64,000 nt of DNA from Pirellulales bacterium (GCA_033762255.1 JANRLT010000006.1:62001-126000); one strand, 5' to 3'. Shown: positions 44,698-54,339, counted from the stretch's first letter. Numbers and translations: made by a program. Notes: generated from the letters alone by a model not told the origin.

Positions 44698-45966
44698 CTA
44701 CCGTTTAAACACCGGCGGTATCGCGGGTTTGTTGACAGGAACAGGGGCTTTGGGGGGGACCAGACCGGCGATGGGGACTCCCGCGCTGGCGGGATTGGGC
44801 ATGGCCCCCAGGGTACTGGCCGGAGTCATGGACCGCATGGGGATCGCGGTGGCATGTTCATCATCCAGGACCAAGTTTCGCAGAATTACATATTCGAGAT
44901 ACATCAATCCGAACATAATGGGAAAAACCACGAAACCGGCGGCATAATCATGAAAGAATTGCCCCGCGCCATCGGACATCATGGAGGCAAAACACTGCAG
45001 GATAATTCGCACGACATTGGCCGCCATGGCAATCACCGGCGCGCTGGCCACCATGACGATTTTTATCCAGAGGTCCACGTTGACCAAAAACGACCAGCAG
45101 AGCGTGATGGACAGCAGGGTCAACATGCCGCGAAAACCGGCGCAGGCCTCGGCCACGCTGAGTTTTTTCTCTTCGTTATCGCGGCGTATAAGTATGTCAT
45201 TTCCATTGCTGGTGACATCCACCCCCATGGTTTCCATGGCGTAAACGCTGGCGCGGGTGGAGAATTTTTGCAGATTGTCAAAGCTCAGGCGTTCCATTTT
45301 GCTGGAAAAGGGAATCGCCAACAGCAAGAGCAACATCCCCGGCCAAGTCCAGCGGAGCATGTTCAAGCCGCCAAACAGCATCACCAAGCCGGCAATAACC
45401 AAAACCGAGGAATACAGGGCAAATTGCTCGGAACGGTAAGCGTAGACGGTGACAAACCGCACAATTAAACAAGCTAAAATGATCCCCAGCCCGACAATCG
45501 CCTCCCAGGTTTCCGCGGGTTTGTATTCCCGCCGCCAGACCCACAACACCACGACGGCCATGATGGGAATCAAAAACCCGGACTCATACTCGAGCCGTGT
45601 CCAGGAACTGATGATGCGGTAAAGCTCGTAGGCATAAGAAAAAACCACCAGGGTCAGCATCATCAGCGACAGATTTAAGCTGGAGCGGACGGTGTTTCCC
45701 TGCTTGATGCTGGTCGTCAGGTCGGCGGCACAGCAGGCTAGGGCCAGCCCGCACAGCGCCGTGGAGACCCAAAAACAGATGCTATTGGAAAATTCCAGCT
45801 TTTGTCCCGACTCGCCACCAATCTCCGGCTTAAAAAAGCACACCACAAAATAAAAGAGAATGGTCAGGCTGAGCAAACCCATCACGATTTGCTGCAGGAT
45901 CGGCAACTCCCGGAATTTTTGCAGGGTCGCTTTGATTTCGCTGAGGGGATCAGACATAGGTGCCAT
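44698..45966 (-). CDS. exosortase
   Basis: 422 residues from ATG 45966; a GTG at 45993 and an ATG at 45957 are alternatives. About eight to ten hydrophobic segments are present. The catalytic triad of exosortases is readable: Cys275 in SVAEACAGFRGM, Arg320 in ANVVRIIL, and His339 in FFHDYAAGFVVFP. The C-terminal tail (about 50 residues) is Pro/Ala-rich and soluble. The enzyme should cleave PEP-CTERM tails in the inner membrane and transfer the protein to an envelope acceptor. A PEP-CTERM protein is encoded at 57684. It is the first gene of the minus-strand set xrt, wzc-like, epsI-like, with a good promoter upstream. Confidence 0.85.
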   Translation of the reverse strand: MAPMSDPLSEIKATLQKFRELPILQQIVMGLLSLTILFYFVVCFFKPEIGGESGQKLEFSNSICFWVSTALCGLALACCAADLTTSIKQGNTVRSSLNLSLMMLTLVVFSYAYELYRIISSWTRLEYESGFLIPIMAVVVLWVWRREYKPAETWEAIVGLGIILACLIVRFVTVYAYRSEQFALYSSVLVIAGLVMLFGGLNMLRWTWPGMLLLLLAIPFSSKMERLSFDNLQKFSTRASVYAMETMGVDVTSNGNDILIRRDNEEKKLSVAEACAGFRGMLTLLSITLCWSFLVNVDLWIKIVMVASAPVIAMAANVVRIILQCFASMMSDGAGQFFHDYAAGFVVFPIMFGLMYLEYVILRNLVLDDEHATAIPMRSMTPASTLGAMPNPASAGVPIAGLVPPKAPVPVNKPAIPPVFKR

Positions 45967-46161
45967 CGCGCGGGTGTGGGGAAAAGGGGACACCCTCCCC
46001 GTCTCTTGCCAGGGAAAATGCCGATTCTATCCGCCCCAGTTGACAGTGGGGGGAAATGTCCGGGTACGTCCCAACCCGGAGGTGCTCGGGGCAAAATTTT
46101 TCTTAAACTAGGTTCAAACCAAACTAATTTTGCCCGTGCTGCTTCGACTCACTCAAATTTG

Positions 46162-46190
46162 ACCATAAGCAGATTTTGACTAGCTGTCAA
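46162..46190 (-). promoter_or_regulatory. promoter candidate for the exosortase operon
   Basis: Minus-strand TTGACA (46185-46190) and TATGGT (46162-46167) with a 17-bp spacer, about 170-195 bp upstream of the exosortase start. The gap 45967-46420 also serves as the divergent leader of the Wza-like gene; no clear plus-strand promoter was seen. Confidence 0.5.
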
Positions 46191-46420
46191 GAAACCAGCA
46201 AAAGGCTAATAATCCCAATAAAAATGGTAGTCTGGGTAATTCGGGTAAAAATGACCGTTGGCGTAAATTTTTCTCAAGAATTCTCCGGTTTAATCCGCTT
46301 TTCCAGCAAAGTCCCAGGCGGGGTTGACCGATCTTAATGCCTGTATGAATTGCGCGGGCGGATTTTCCCCAGGGACTATTACGCCGGCTGTAACGAACGG
46401 TTCAGCAAGAACGTTCAATT

Positions 46421-47515
46421 ATGCACTTTTCTGAGATGTGGCGTTGCATGACCCCCTATCGTCTCCCCGGATCGCTGCGACTTTTCGCCTGGATCTGCCT
46501 GTTCGCGGGGATGCTGGCGGGCTGCCGTGCCAATACCCTTAATTCGCGCTACCAGCTCCCCGGCGATCAACCCTCCGCCGTGGCCCGGGAACAGGACTAT
46601 GTCCAATTGCCAGAGTACCGGCTGGAACCGCCGGATATTATTTTGATCGACGCCCTGCGAATCGTTCCGCGGGAGCCATTTAGGATCGAGGCGCTTGATA
46701 TCTTGTACGTGCAGGTGGAAGGCACCTTTGAGGACCAACCCATCAACGGGCAATTTAGTGTGTCGCCCAATGGGGCGATTGACCTGGGACCGGCTTATGG
46801 CCGGGTAAAAGTGGCGGGTCTGAGCATTGACGAAGCTATTCAAGAAGTCGAAAAGTTTCTCAGCCGCACCTTGCGCGAACCGCAAGTCAGCATCACACTT
46901 TTGCTGTCGGGGGGACAGGCCCAAATTGCCGGTCAGCGCCTGGTTGGTCCCGATGGCTATGTCAATCTGGGGACCTACGGGATGGTCTATGTCGCGGGAT
47001 CAACCATCTCCGAGGCCCAGGAGAAAATCACGGAGCATTTGCAGCAGTATCTGCAAAACCCCATCATTTCGGTGGATATCTTTGCGTACAACAGCAAGGT
47101 TTACTACGTTGTTTCCGAAGGGGCGGGCTCCGGGGACAATTTACAGCGATTTCCCATCACCGGAAAAGAGACCGTCCTGGATGCCATCGCCAATGTCGGC
47201 GGGTTGTCCCGGTTTTCGGATAAGCGAATTTGGATTGCCCGTCCCGCTCCGAGCGGACAGGAATGCGACCAGGTATTACCCGTCCAATGGAACGACATCG
47301 TCCGCGGCGGACAAACAGCCACCAATTACCAGTTAATGCCCGGCGACCGGGTATTTATTGCCGAAGAGCATATGTCGGCGGTCGATTCCCGCTTGACTCA
47401 ACTCTTTGACCCACTCGAACGGATTCTGGGCGTTACCATCCTAGGGTCCAATGTCGTCGCCACGGGACAACGCTTTCCAGGAGGGTTGCAAGGACAAAAC
47501 AACCCGGGTTTCTAG
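46421..47515 (+). CDS. Wza-like polysaccharide export lipoprotein
   Basis: 364 residues. A lipobox LFAGMLAGC (Cys35) makes it a lipoprotein; the start could instead be ATG 46436 or 46448. The Poly_export domain follows (YRLEPPDIILIDAL, then IEALDILYVQVEG, FSVSPNGAIDLGPAYGRVKVAGLSIDEA), with two SLBB-like segments, the second beginning AGQRLVGPDGYVNLGTYGMVYVAGSTISEAQ. The final part (RFPITGKETVLDAIANVGGL, RGGQTATNYQLMPGDRVFIAEE) closes the standard order. It should form the outer-membrane exit for exopolysaccharide and work with the Wzc-like protein encoded divergently. Its stop codon touches the family A element. Confidence 0.88.
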   Translation: MHFSEMWRCMTPYRLPGSLRLFAWICLFAGMLAGCRANTLNSRYQLPGDQPSAVAREQDYVQLPEYRLEPPDIILIDALRIVPREPFRIEALDILYVQVEGTFEDQPINGQFSVSPNGAIDLGPAYGRVKVAGLSIDEAIQEVEKFLSRTLREPQVSITLLLSGGQAQIAGQRLVGPDGYVNLGTYGMVYVAGSTISEAQEKITEHLQQYLQNPIISVDIFAYNSKVYYVVSEGAGSGDNLQRFPITGKETVLDAIANVGGLSRFSDKRIWIARPAPSGQECDQVLPVQWNDIVRGGQTATNYQLMPGDRVFIAEEHMSAVDSRLTQLFDPLERILGVTILGSNVVATGQRFPGGLQGQNNPGF

Positions 47516-47622
47516 CGCTGTGTTAAGTTGAAAATGTGAGTTTGGCAGATCAACCTCGGGGCGCGGGCCTACGGTTTTTGCCGCTCCAACCGTGTGGCTA
47601 GGACCCTACGGCTCAGGCAACA
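47515..47622. repeat. MITE-like element, family A copy 4 (inverted, one arm shortened)
   Basis: Reverse-oriented relative of 17885-18008: GGCAGATCAACC, ACGGTTTTTGCCGCTCC and CCGTGTGGCTAGGACCCTACGG. The outermost left-arm part is lost. It begins at the last base of the Wza-like stop codon. The 47623-47854 remainder shows nothing recognised. Confidence 0.65.
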
Positions 47623-47854
47623 CGATATGTTGATACGGCACTAGGAGCGGCGCATGAGGCCGGTGATCCAGCGGCTGCCATTGCCAGAAAACGTTCAATT
47701 GAAGGCAGATGAGTTGCTTTTCACTGCGTAACGAGCCGGGGACTGGGCATGAAGCCCGTATGACACCACTCGCCAACGAACTGTAACATTTACATAAGAT
47801 TATTGACGCCACGCGTACCATACGCCGGCGGCGTTTCCTTTGAGGGAAATTTGT

Positions 47855-49240
47855 ATGTCACCAACTAAACGCTTGCTTACACGCCGCTTGCTCAGCCGGA
47901 TGATCACCGGTTGGGGAATGAGCTGTACGATTTTTATGGCCGCCGCGGGAGTATTCGCGGGCGGACCGGGAATGCCCTACCATCGCGAACCGGGCTGTAT
48001 TGATGGAATTTGCGTTCCCAAGCGGGAGACCAATGGATTTCATGAAACGCGTTGGCGCCCCTGGCCCGGGACAGAGCAAGGTCCTCCCCCCAAGCCCCGT
48101 TACGAAGGGGTGAATGCCCCCAAAAGCGAGCTTCCTCCCCCCAAGACGGAACTGGATCTTCCCGCCGCGGAACCTCCCGGGGGTGCGGCTGCCAGTCCCA
48201 CTCAGCCAAATGGCGTTAACCCCGCGACACCCGTGGTTCCCGGCAATCCCTTTCCCGACGCCGAGCTTTCCCCCGAGTTGCGGGGGACCGTTCCGGCGAC
48301 ACCACCGGTGGAACGTCTCCCCCCGATGGGCCAGCTACCCCGCAACAAGCCTTCCCGGCGTTTGCCACAACTGGCCACATTGCCCGATCATAGTCCCCCA
48401 CCGGTGTTAAAATTGCCGCAAACCGAACTGACCCCCTCGGCGCGGGTGGTCCCTCCGGCTTCCCCACGGTCCACCAAAATGCCGTTGGCCCGGACAAATG
48501 TTGGTACGCCCCGCAGTGGTTCTCCCAGCCAGACCGCCCGTAACTTGTTAGCGGAATTGCAAAATCCCGCGTCCGCCGGTTTACCCCCCGCGTTACGACC
48601 CGAAGATGCGCCCCTGAGCGGGAATCCGCGTCTGAGTCTGGATCAAGCCTTGCGAATTCAAGAAGTGCCCTCCCGTGGCGGTCCGCGCTTGGCGGGACAT
48701 GTATCCGTTCCCGACGCGGGACCAAAACTTCCGCCAGTTGCAAAGGAAAAACCGCAACAGCCTACCACACCTTCCACGGGACCGTTGGCCAGCGCGGATT
48801 TTGTGTCACAGCATGCGGTGGCGGCGATCCCCAGTCCTGTCCGCAATCAAGAGCAGCCCCGCGCGGGATCCGTGGAAAAAATCCGTCCGGCTGGCACACC
48901 CCCTATAAACACGTCCAGCCAAACGGTACGGATAACGGAAGCGGCAAGCGGGGTAAGTTCCGTCCCCCCCAGCGGACAACCCACCACCAGTCTGCGGATC
49001 AAGCCCCAGTCTGAATCTCCGACCAGTGATGGATTGGTTAACCCCGCCAGTTTTTCAGAGTTGGCCACTCCCCCCCGATCCGAGCAGAATCGCGCGTCAG
49101 GCTCTACTCTCGATCCCCACGTGCAGCCCGCTCAAAATCTTGTTCCCGAATCTTCCGCGGCAAACGCCGCTCAACCTTTGCCCCCCCGCAGTGGCAGTTC
49201 ACCCTTGCGGGGTAAAAGCCACGGCAACCCTCTTCGTTAA
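47855..49240 (+). CDS. proline-rich secreted protein of unknown function
   Basis: 461 residues from ATG 47855, with GAGGGAAAT upstream. A basic N-terminus (SPTKRLLTRRLLSRM) and a hydrophobic segment (MSCTIFMAAAGVFAGG) form a likely signal peptide or anchor. The short Cys-containing segment CIDGICVPKRE follows. The remainder is low-complexity Pro/Ser/Thr/Ala-rich with no fold recognised, suggesting a disordered or envelope-spanning protein. It lies downstream of the Wza-like gene on the same strand, past the family A repeat. Roles in the envelope are conceivable but unsupported. Confidence 0.6.
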   Translation: MSPTKRLLTRRLLSRMITGWGMSCTIFMAAAGVFAGGPGMPYHREPGCIDGICVPKRETNGFHETRWRPWPGTEQGPPPKPRYEGVNAPKSELPPPKTELDLPAAEPPGGAAASPTQPNGVNPATPVVPGNPFPDAELSPELRGTVPATPPVERLPPMGQLPRNKPSRRLPQLATLPDHSPPPVLKLPQTELTPSARVVPPASPRSTKMPLARTNVGTPRSGSPSQTARNLLAELQNPASAGLPPALRPEDAPLSGNPRLSLDQALRIQEVPSRGGPRLAGHVSVPDAGPKLPPVAKEKPQQPTTPSTGPLASADFVSQHAVAAIPSPVRNQEQPRAGSVEKIRPAGTPPINTSSQTVRITEAASGVSSVPPSGQPTTSLRIKPQSESPTSDGLVNPASFSELATPPRSEQNRASGSTLDPHVQPAQNLVPESSAANAAQPLPPRSGSSPLRGKSHGNPLR

Positions 49241-49535
49241 AGATCGTTACTAATACTTGTTGATATTTTCTAACCGTACAAATCGGGGGAAAATGTATTG
49301 GCACATAATCAAAGCTAGGTTGCGTAGTCATGTTGGAATAACCCGATTCCCGCATCTCCCGCAACCATGCCCGCTTTTTGTGCAAATAGCTCGAAATTTC
49401 ATGCCGTAATCATTTTCTGACCCGGGTGAGTGGAATTATTTCCTGCCACAGTCTTATATATTTTCTCTCACCGCTCCCAGCAATTGGTATCTCTGAGAAT
49501 GCCGGAGGCGCGGTTTTTTAGATCGCCCGGACTTT

Positions 49536-49550
49536 TGGCATAATCTTTGC
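49536..49550 (+). promoter_or_regulatory. sigma-54-like motif upstream of ppc
   Basis: TGGCATAATCTTTGC has the GG-N10-GC spacing of -24/-12 promoters, about 145-160 bp upstream of the ppc start. The match is partial and the call tentative. The rest of 49241-49693 holds no gene. Confidence 0.3.
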
Positions 49551-49693
49551 CCATTAATTTTTGTTGGTCGCTTCTTGTCGCGGATCTATCGACCTGACCG
49601 TTGCGGGGTGAGGGTTATTCAACCACGCCCAAAAGAGTTAAATTGATATCTCCGGGGCGGAAATTTCTTGGTGCGATTGTTCACAGGCGGAAT

Positions 49694-52453
49694 ATGCAAA
49701 CTCAAGATTCACTTAGGCGGGATGTCCGGCAGTTGGGCGATTTGTTGGGCCAAATTATCACCGAGCAGTCGGGAACCGCGACACTGGATTTGGTGGAACA
49801 GGTTCGTCAACTGGCGCGTGGCCAGCGGGGAGGCGAAACCGCCGCTGGCGATGAACTAGCGCGTCTACTGGGGCAGTTGCATCCGCGGCAGATGCAGCCC
49901 CTAGCCCGCGCGTTTGGGGTTTTTTTTGATCTGGCGAATTTGGCGGAGGATCGCCAGCGGGTGCGGGTCCTGCGCGAACGAGAGCGTTCGCTACATCCCC
50001 AGCCCGTGAGCGAATCCATTCCCGCGGCCATTTTGGCCCTGCGCGAGGCGGGTTGGCATCCCGCGCAGGTCCAGGCCGCGCTGGACAAACTATCGATCGA
50101 GTTGGTCTTTACCGCCCACCCCAGCGAGGCCAAGCGGCGGGCCATTCGGGCCAAGCTGCGCCGCATGCGAACAGCGGTGGAAAGCCTGGATGACGATCAG
50201 TTGCTTCCCCGCGAACGCCGCGAATGGGAGCAACGCTTGCGCGCGGAGCTGACATCGCTCTGGGAGACCGAGTTTCTCAAAACCCGCCGTCCCACCGTGC
50301 TGGATGAAGTCGCGCGCGGGTTGTCGATCACTCCCCGCCTGGTCGAAACCGTGCCGCGAATTTACTCGGCCCTGCGGAACGCCCTCGCCCAGTATTATCC
50401 GGGCGTGGATTTTCGGCTGCCGGTATTTTTGCGGTTTGGTTCATGGATTGGGGGGGATCGCGACGGCCATCCGCATGTGACGGCTCCGGTCACGGCGGAG
50501 ACCTTGCTCAAATTGCGCACCGCCGCCTTGGATTTGCAGTATGAGCAATGCCAGCGGTTGTTTGACGCCCTGAGTCTGTCGGCCCGCTTATGCGGGTCGG
50601 ATGAACGGTTGCAAAATGAAATTGACGCCGCTTGCAAACAATGGCCGGCGGTTCAGCAAGAACTGAAAAACCTGGACCCGCGCGAACAACTCCGTCAATG
50701 GCTGGCAATTATCCGCTGGAAGCTCAAAAATTCCTATTTGCAATCCTGGAATGACGTGCTTCCCCCCGGAGCTTATGCCCAAGGAAGCCAACTGCTGGCC
50801 GATCTAGAGTTATTGCAATCAGCTCTGCTGGCGCAAGGGGGAAAGGTATTACTTGAGACGCAATTGCTTCAGTGGCGGGACTTGGTGGCGGTTTTTGGAC
50901 TACAGGTATCGCGGCTGGATGTGCGGCAGGATTCGCGCCGCCTGGTCGAGGTGCTGCACGAACTGTTGACCACCGACCAGCTTTGTGCCGATTACCAAAA
51001 CCTGTCCGAGGAAGAAAAACAAGCCCTGCTCATGCGGACCATGCCCTGGGCCGGTCCCCTTAACGAAGAACGCTTGTCTCCCTTAACGCGCGACACGCTG
51101 CAGTTGTTTCGCCTGCTGCGCCGCGTGCTGGAATACCTGGGGCCGGACACCATTGGCGGTTTTATTGTCAGTTTGACGCAATACCCCAGCGACCTGCTTG
51201 GCGTGTTGTGGCTATGGCGCTGGGCCCAAAACGAGACCAGTTCCGCCCGCGATACCGTCTGTTATGTGGTTCGTCCGGAATTGCGGATCATTCCGTTATT
51301 TGAAAAAATCGGCGATCTACAACGCGCGGCGCAGACTTTGTGCGCCATCTTGGATCAACCCGTCTATCGCGCGCATTTGCAAAAACAAAACTCCCGCCAA
51401 ATTGTCATGGTGGGGTATTCAGACAGCACCAAGGACGGGGGATACTTATCCGCCTGTTGGGGCCTCTATCAAGCCCAAAGCGCCCTGCACGACGCCGCGG
51501 CCGCGCGCGGCGTGCAAATCACGTTTTTTCATGGGCGGGGAGGCTCGCTGGGACGCGGCGGCGGACCGGCCGCGCGGGGGATTATTTCCCTGCCCACCGC
51601 CGCGCTCGATGGCACATTACGCCTGACCGAACAAGGCGAAGTTCTGGCCGAGCGGTACGACGACCCGCAAATCGCGTTTCGCCATTTGGAACAAGTCACC
51701 TGGGCGACCTTGATTGGCAGCAGCCTACCCCGGGCGCAAGTTCCCCCGGAATGGCCCCGGTTGGTGGAAGAGCTTAGCGCGCTCTCTTATCAGGCGTATC
51801 GCGAGCTGGTCGATTATCCTGGCTTTATCCGCTATTTTTCCGAAGGGACCCCCATTGAAGAGATCGAGCAGCTTCCCATCGCCTCGCGCCCCGCGCATCG
51901 GCGCGGAGAACGCAGCCTGGCCGACCTGCGGGCAATTCCCTGGGTGTTTTCTTGGACGCAAAATCGCCTGCTGATTCCGGCGTGGTATGGCCTGGGCCTG
52001 GCGATCACCCGCCGCGCGGCGGATGATCCCGGGGTGCTGGAGACACTTTCGCGGATGTACCGCGAATGGCCGTTCTGGCAGGCGACCCTGGACAATGCGG
52101 CCCTGGCCCTGGCCAAGGCCGACCTGGGGATCGCTTCCCGCTATCAGCAGTTGGTCACGGACGAAGGGCTGCGCGCGGCGATATGGGAGCGAATCTCCGC
52201 CGAATATGCCCGCACCCGCGAAGTGGTGGACCGGATGATGCAAGTGGCCGAGCCACTGGCCGGCACGCCGTGGCTGCATCAATCCATCGCCGTGCGCAAT
52301 CCCTACATCGACCCGCTCAACATGCTGCAGATAGAGCTGTTGCGCCGCCGCCGGGCCTTGCCGGAAATTGCCAACGAGGAACGCGAGCAATTGCGCGACT
52401 TATTGCGTTTGACCGTGCAGGGGATCGCCGCGGGAATGCGCACGACGGGGTGA
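49694..52453 (+). CDS. ppc: phosphoenolpyruvate carboxylase
   Basis: 919 residues from ATG 49694 (MQTQDSLRRDVRQLG); 31 upstream in-frame codons do not resemble the family. The catalytic His is H142 in VFTAHPSEAKRR, the second region is MVGYSDSTKDGGYLSACW, and the glycine-rich FFHGRGGSLGRGGGPA loop is intact. The C-terminus ends RTTG with no Asn-Thr-Gly-like regulatory change obvious. It carboxylates PEP to oxaloacetate (anaplerosis). It is longer than the E. coli enzyme (883) but within range. Confidence 0.95.
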   Translation: MQTQDSLRRDVRQLGDLLGQIITEQSGTATLDLVEQVRQLARGQRGGETAAGDELARLLGQLHPRQMQPLARAFGVFFDLANLAEDRQRVRVLRERERSLHPQPVSESIPAAILALREAGWHPAQVQAALDKLSIELVFTAHPSEAKRRAIRAKLRRMRTAVESLDDDQLLPRERREWEQRLRAELTSLWETEFLKTRRPTVLDEVARGLSITPRLVETVPRIYSALRNALAQYYPGVDFRLPVFLRFGSWIGGDRDGHPHVTAPVTAETLLKLRTAALDLQYEQCQRLFDALSLSARLCGSDERLQNEIDAACKQWPAVQQELKNLDPREQLRQWLAIIRWKLKNSYLQSWNDVLPPGAYAQGSQLLADLELLQSALLAQGGKVLLETQLLQWRDLVAVFGLQVSRLDVRQDSRRLVEVLHELLTTDQLCADYQNLSEEEKQALLMRTMPWAGPLNEERLSPLTRDTLQLFRLLRRVLEYLGPDTIGGFIVSLTQYPSDLLGVLWLWRWAQNETSSARDTVCYVVRPELRIIPLFEKIGDLQRAAQTLCAILDQPVYRAHLQKQNSRQIVMVGYSDSTKDGGYLSACWGLYQAQSALHDAAAARGVQITFFHGRGGSLGRGGGPAARGIISLPTAALDGTLRLTEQGEVLAERYDDPQIAFRHLEQVTWATLIGSSLPRAQVPPEWPRLVEELSALSYQAYRELVDYPGFIRYFSEGTPIEEIEQLPIASRPAHRRGERSLADLRAIPWVFSWTQNRLLIPAWYGLGLAITRRAADDPGVLETLSRMYREWPFWQATLDNAALALAKADLGIASRYQQLVTDEGLRAAIWERISAEYARTREVVDRMMQVAEPLAGTPWLHQSIAVRNPYIDPLNMLQIELLRRRRALPEIANEEREQLRDLLRLTVQGIAAGMRTTG

Positions 52454-52455
52454 GA

Positions 52456-52559
52456 TAAATTAAAAATTAAAAATTAATAATTAAGAATGGGGAGTTAGAG
52501 CACTACGCTTGACTCCCGCGACCCGTCTCCCACCTCCCCACTATCCACCTCCCACCGCA
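52456..52559. repeat. AT-rich scrap plus heptanucleotide C/T repeat, tract 4
   Basis: AAATTAAAAATTAATAATTAAG-type sequence follows ppc. Seven-base units GACTCCC, GCGACCC, GTCTCCC, ACCTCCC then run from 52511 towards the phosphofructokinase start. A CCCGTCCGGCGGACGGGAC palindrome (52564-52582), also seen at 38953-38970, lies between them and the ATG. Confidence 0.65.
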
Positions 52560-52608
52560 CTTGTCCCGTCCGGCGGACGGGACCTACTCCCATCTCCCCT
52601 CCCTCACC

Positions 52609-53931
52609 ATGCTCACCGCTGACGAACTCACGATTACGACGCTTGGTCCTTGTCGGATTGATTCGCCGCTGTTGCCGTTATTGCAACATCGACAAATCAG
52701 CTATAACAATGTGGAGGAAACCGACCGCGTGCTGTACGACGACTGCGTGCATGCGATTCAGGCGCGGCAGTGCGGGGTAGAGCATTTGCCCGGCTTTGAA
52801 CCGGCGGGCGCGCGCAAAAAAATCTTTTTTGACCCTTCTAAAACCCGCGCAGGCATCGTCACTTGCGGTGGGTTGTGCCCGGGACTTAACGATGTCATTC
52901 GCGGCATCGTCATGGAGTTATACTTTCATTATGGGGTCAAGCGGATCCACGGCTTTTGCAACGGCTTTCAGGGGTTCATTCCCCGTTATGGCCGCGATGT
53001 GCTGGACCTGACGCCCGACATGGTCGGCCATATTAATGAAATCGGCGGGACCATGCTGGGCAGTTCCCGCGGCGAGCAAGATGTGCAGGAAATTGTCGAT
53101 TGCCTGGAGCGCATGAACATTAACGCGCTGTTTGTGATCGGCGGCGATGGCAGCCTGCGCGGGGCGCAGGCCATCGCCTCCGCCGCGCTCGAGCGCAACC
53201 TAAAAATCGCGGTGGTGGGCGTGCCGAAGACGATCGATAACGATATATTGTTTATCGAGCAAAGCTTTGGTTTTTTGACGGCGTTTTCGCAAGCGGCGGA
53301 ATCGATTTGCGCCGCGCATGTCGAGGCCAAGTCCGCGCCCAATGGCATCGGCCTGGTAAAGCTGATGGGGCGGCATTCGGGTTTTATCGCCTGCTATGCG
53401 TCGCTGGCGCGAAATGACGCCAACTTTGTGCTGATTCCGGAGATCCCCTTTGCCCTGGAGGGGGAACGGGGGCTGCTAAGCCAGTTACGGGAACGCGTGG
53501 AACGCCGCGGCCATGCCGTGATCGTCGTCGCCGAGGGGGCCGGGCAAGAACTCATCCGCCAGGGGGAACCTCAATACGACGCCTCCGGCAATGTAAAGCT
53601 GGCGGACATCGGCACATTTCTCAAGGAGCAAATCCAGGCCGACTTTAAGCGGAACGGCGCGGAATGCAACCTAAAATATATCGACCCCAGCTATCTCATT
53701 CGCAGTGTGCCGGCCAGCCCCTTTGACGCGGTGCTCTGCCTGAGGCTGGCCCACAATGCCGTGCACGCGGCCATGTGCGGTCGGACAAAGCTGGTCGTCG
53801 CCCGCTGGCGGGGGCGGTTTGTGCATTTGCCGATTTCGCTGTGCGTGCAGGGGCGCAACACCGTCGATCCCAACGGCGACCTGTGGATGAGCGTGCTAGA
53901 ATCCACGGGCCAACCGCCGGTCATGCGGTAG
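52609..53931 (+). CDS. pfkA: 6-phosphofructokinase, ATP-type with Lys in the TIDND loop
   Basis: 440 residues from ATG 52609; the ORF continues upstream to a TTG at 52561, but those codons are the C/T repeat. Motifs: GIVTCGGLCPGLNDVIRG, GFCNGFQGF, VIGGDGSLRGA (about 178), VVGVPKTIDNDI (about 205) and LMGRHSGFIA. Gly in GGDGS suggests ATP as phosphoryl donor, whereas Lys in PKTIDND is seen in PPi-dependent enzymes and in plant/trypanosome-type ATP enzymes; the combination points to the latter group. It phosphorylates fructose 6-phosphate in glycolysis. Confidence 0.9.
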   Translation: MLTADELTITTLGPCRIDSPLLPLLQHRQISYNNVEETDRVLYDDCVHAIQARQCGVEHLPGFEPAGARKKIFFDPSKTRAGIVTCGGLCPGLNDVIRGIVMELYFHYGVKRIHGFCNGFQGFIPRYGRDVLDLTPDMVGHINEIGGTMLGSSRGEQDVQEIVDCLERMNINALFVIGGDGSLRGAQAIASAALERNLKIAVVGVPKTIDNDILFIEQSFGFLTAFSQAAESICAAHVEAKSAPNGIGLVKLMGRHSGFIACYASLARNDANFVLIPEIPFALEGERGLLSQLRERVERRGHAVIVVAEGAGQELIRQGEPQYDASGNVKLADIGTFLKEQIQADFKRNGAECNLKYIDPSYLIRSVPASPFDAVLCLRLAHNAVHAAMCGRTKLVVARWRGRFVHLPISLCVQGRNTVDPNGDLWMSVLESTGQPPVMR

Positions 53932-53981
53932 AAAAGTCCAGCGCGCGGTCCACAAACGCCATCTAGCGATTCATAACGATT

Positions 53982-54179
53982 TTACAACTCATGCGCCTCT
54001 TCCATCACCGCCACCGCCTGCTCATGGGTGACGGTGGGGAAATCATCTAAAAATTCGGCCAGGGTGTCTCCCCCGGTCAGATAATCCCACAGTGCCTGGA
54101 CTGGGACGCGGGTACCACGAAACACCGGTGTACCGCCCAGAATTGCGGGGTCGCTGCTAATCACGGATGACAAGATCAT
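53982..54179 (-). CDS. DUF433 antitoxin-like protein
   Basis: 65 residues (SSDPAILGGTPVFRGTRVPVQALWDYL, then GDTLAEFLDDFPTVTHEQAVAVMEEA). This is a full-length DUF433 domain with a winged-helix-like DNA-binding pattern. Members usually precede a DUF5615 PIN-like nuclease toxin; none is visible next to it, so it is an orphan. It is intact, unlike the relative at 15746. It converges on the phosphofructokinase gene. Confidence 0.8.
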   Translation of the reverse strand: MILSSVISSDPAILGGTPVFRGTRVPVQALWDYLTGGDTLAEFLDDFPTVTHEQAVAVMEEAHEL

Positions 54180-54339
54180 GTAAGACTAATCGCATGTATT
54201 ATAGCGCGGTTTTAACCCAATTTACTAAGGGATTACGCAACTCCAGTGGAGTAGGAGTTCCTTGGCTTTTGTTCTTTTTCCCAGGGTTGTTCGCTTGCGC
54301 TTCAACCCGTGGGCTTAGTTACCCAGTATTACCATTGAA

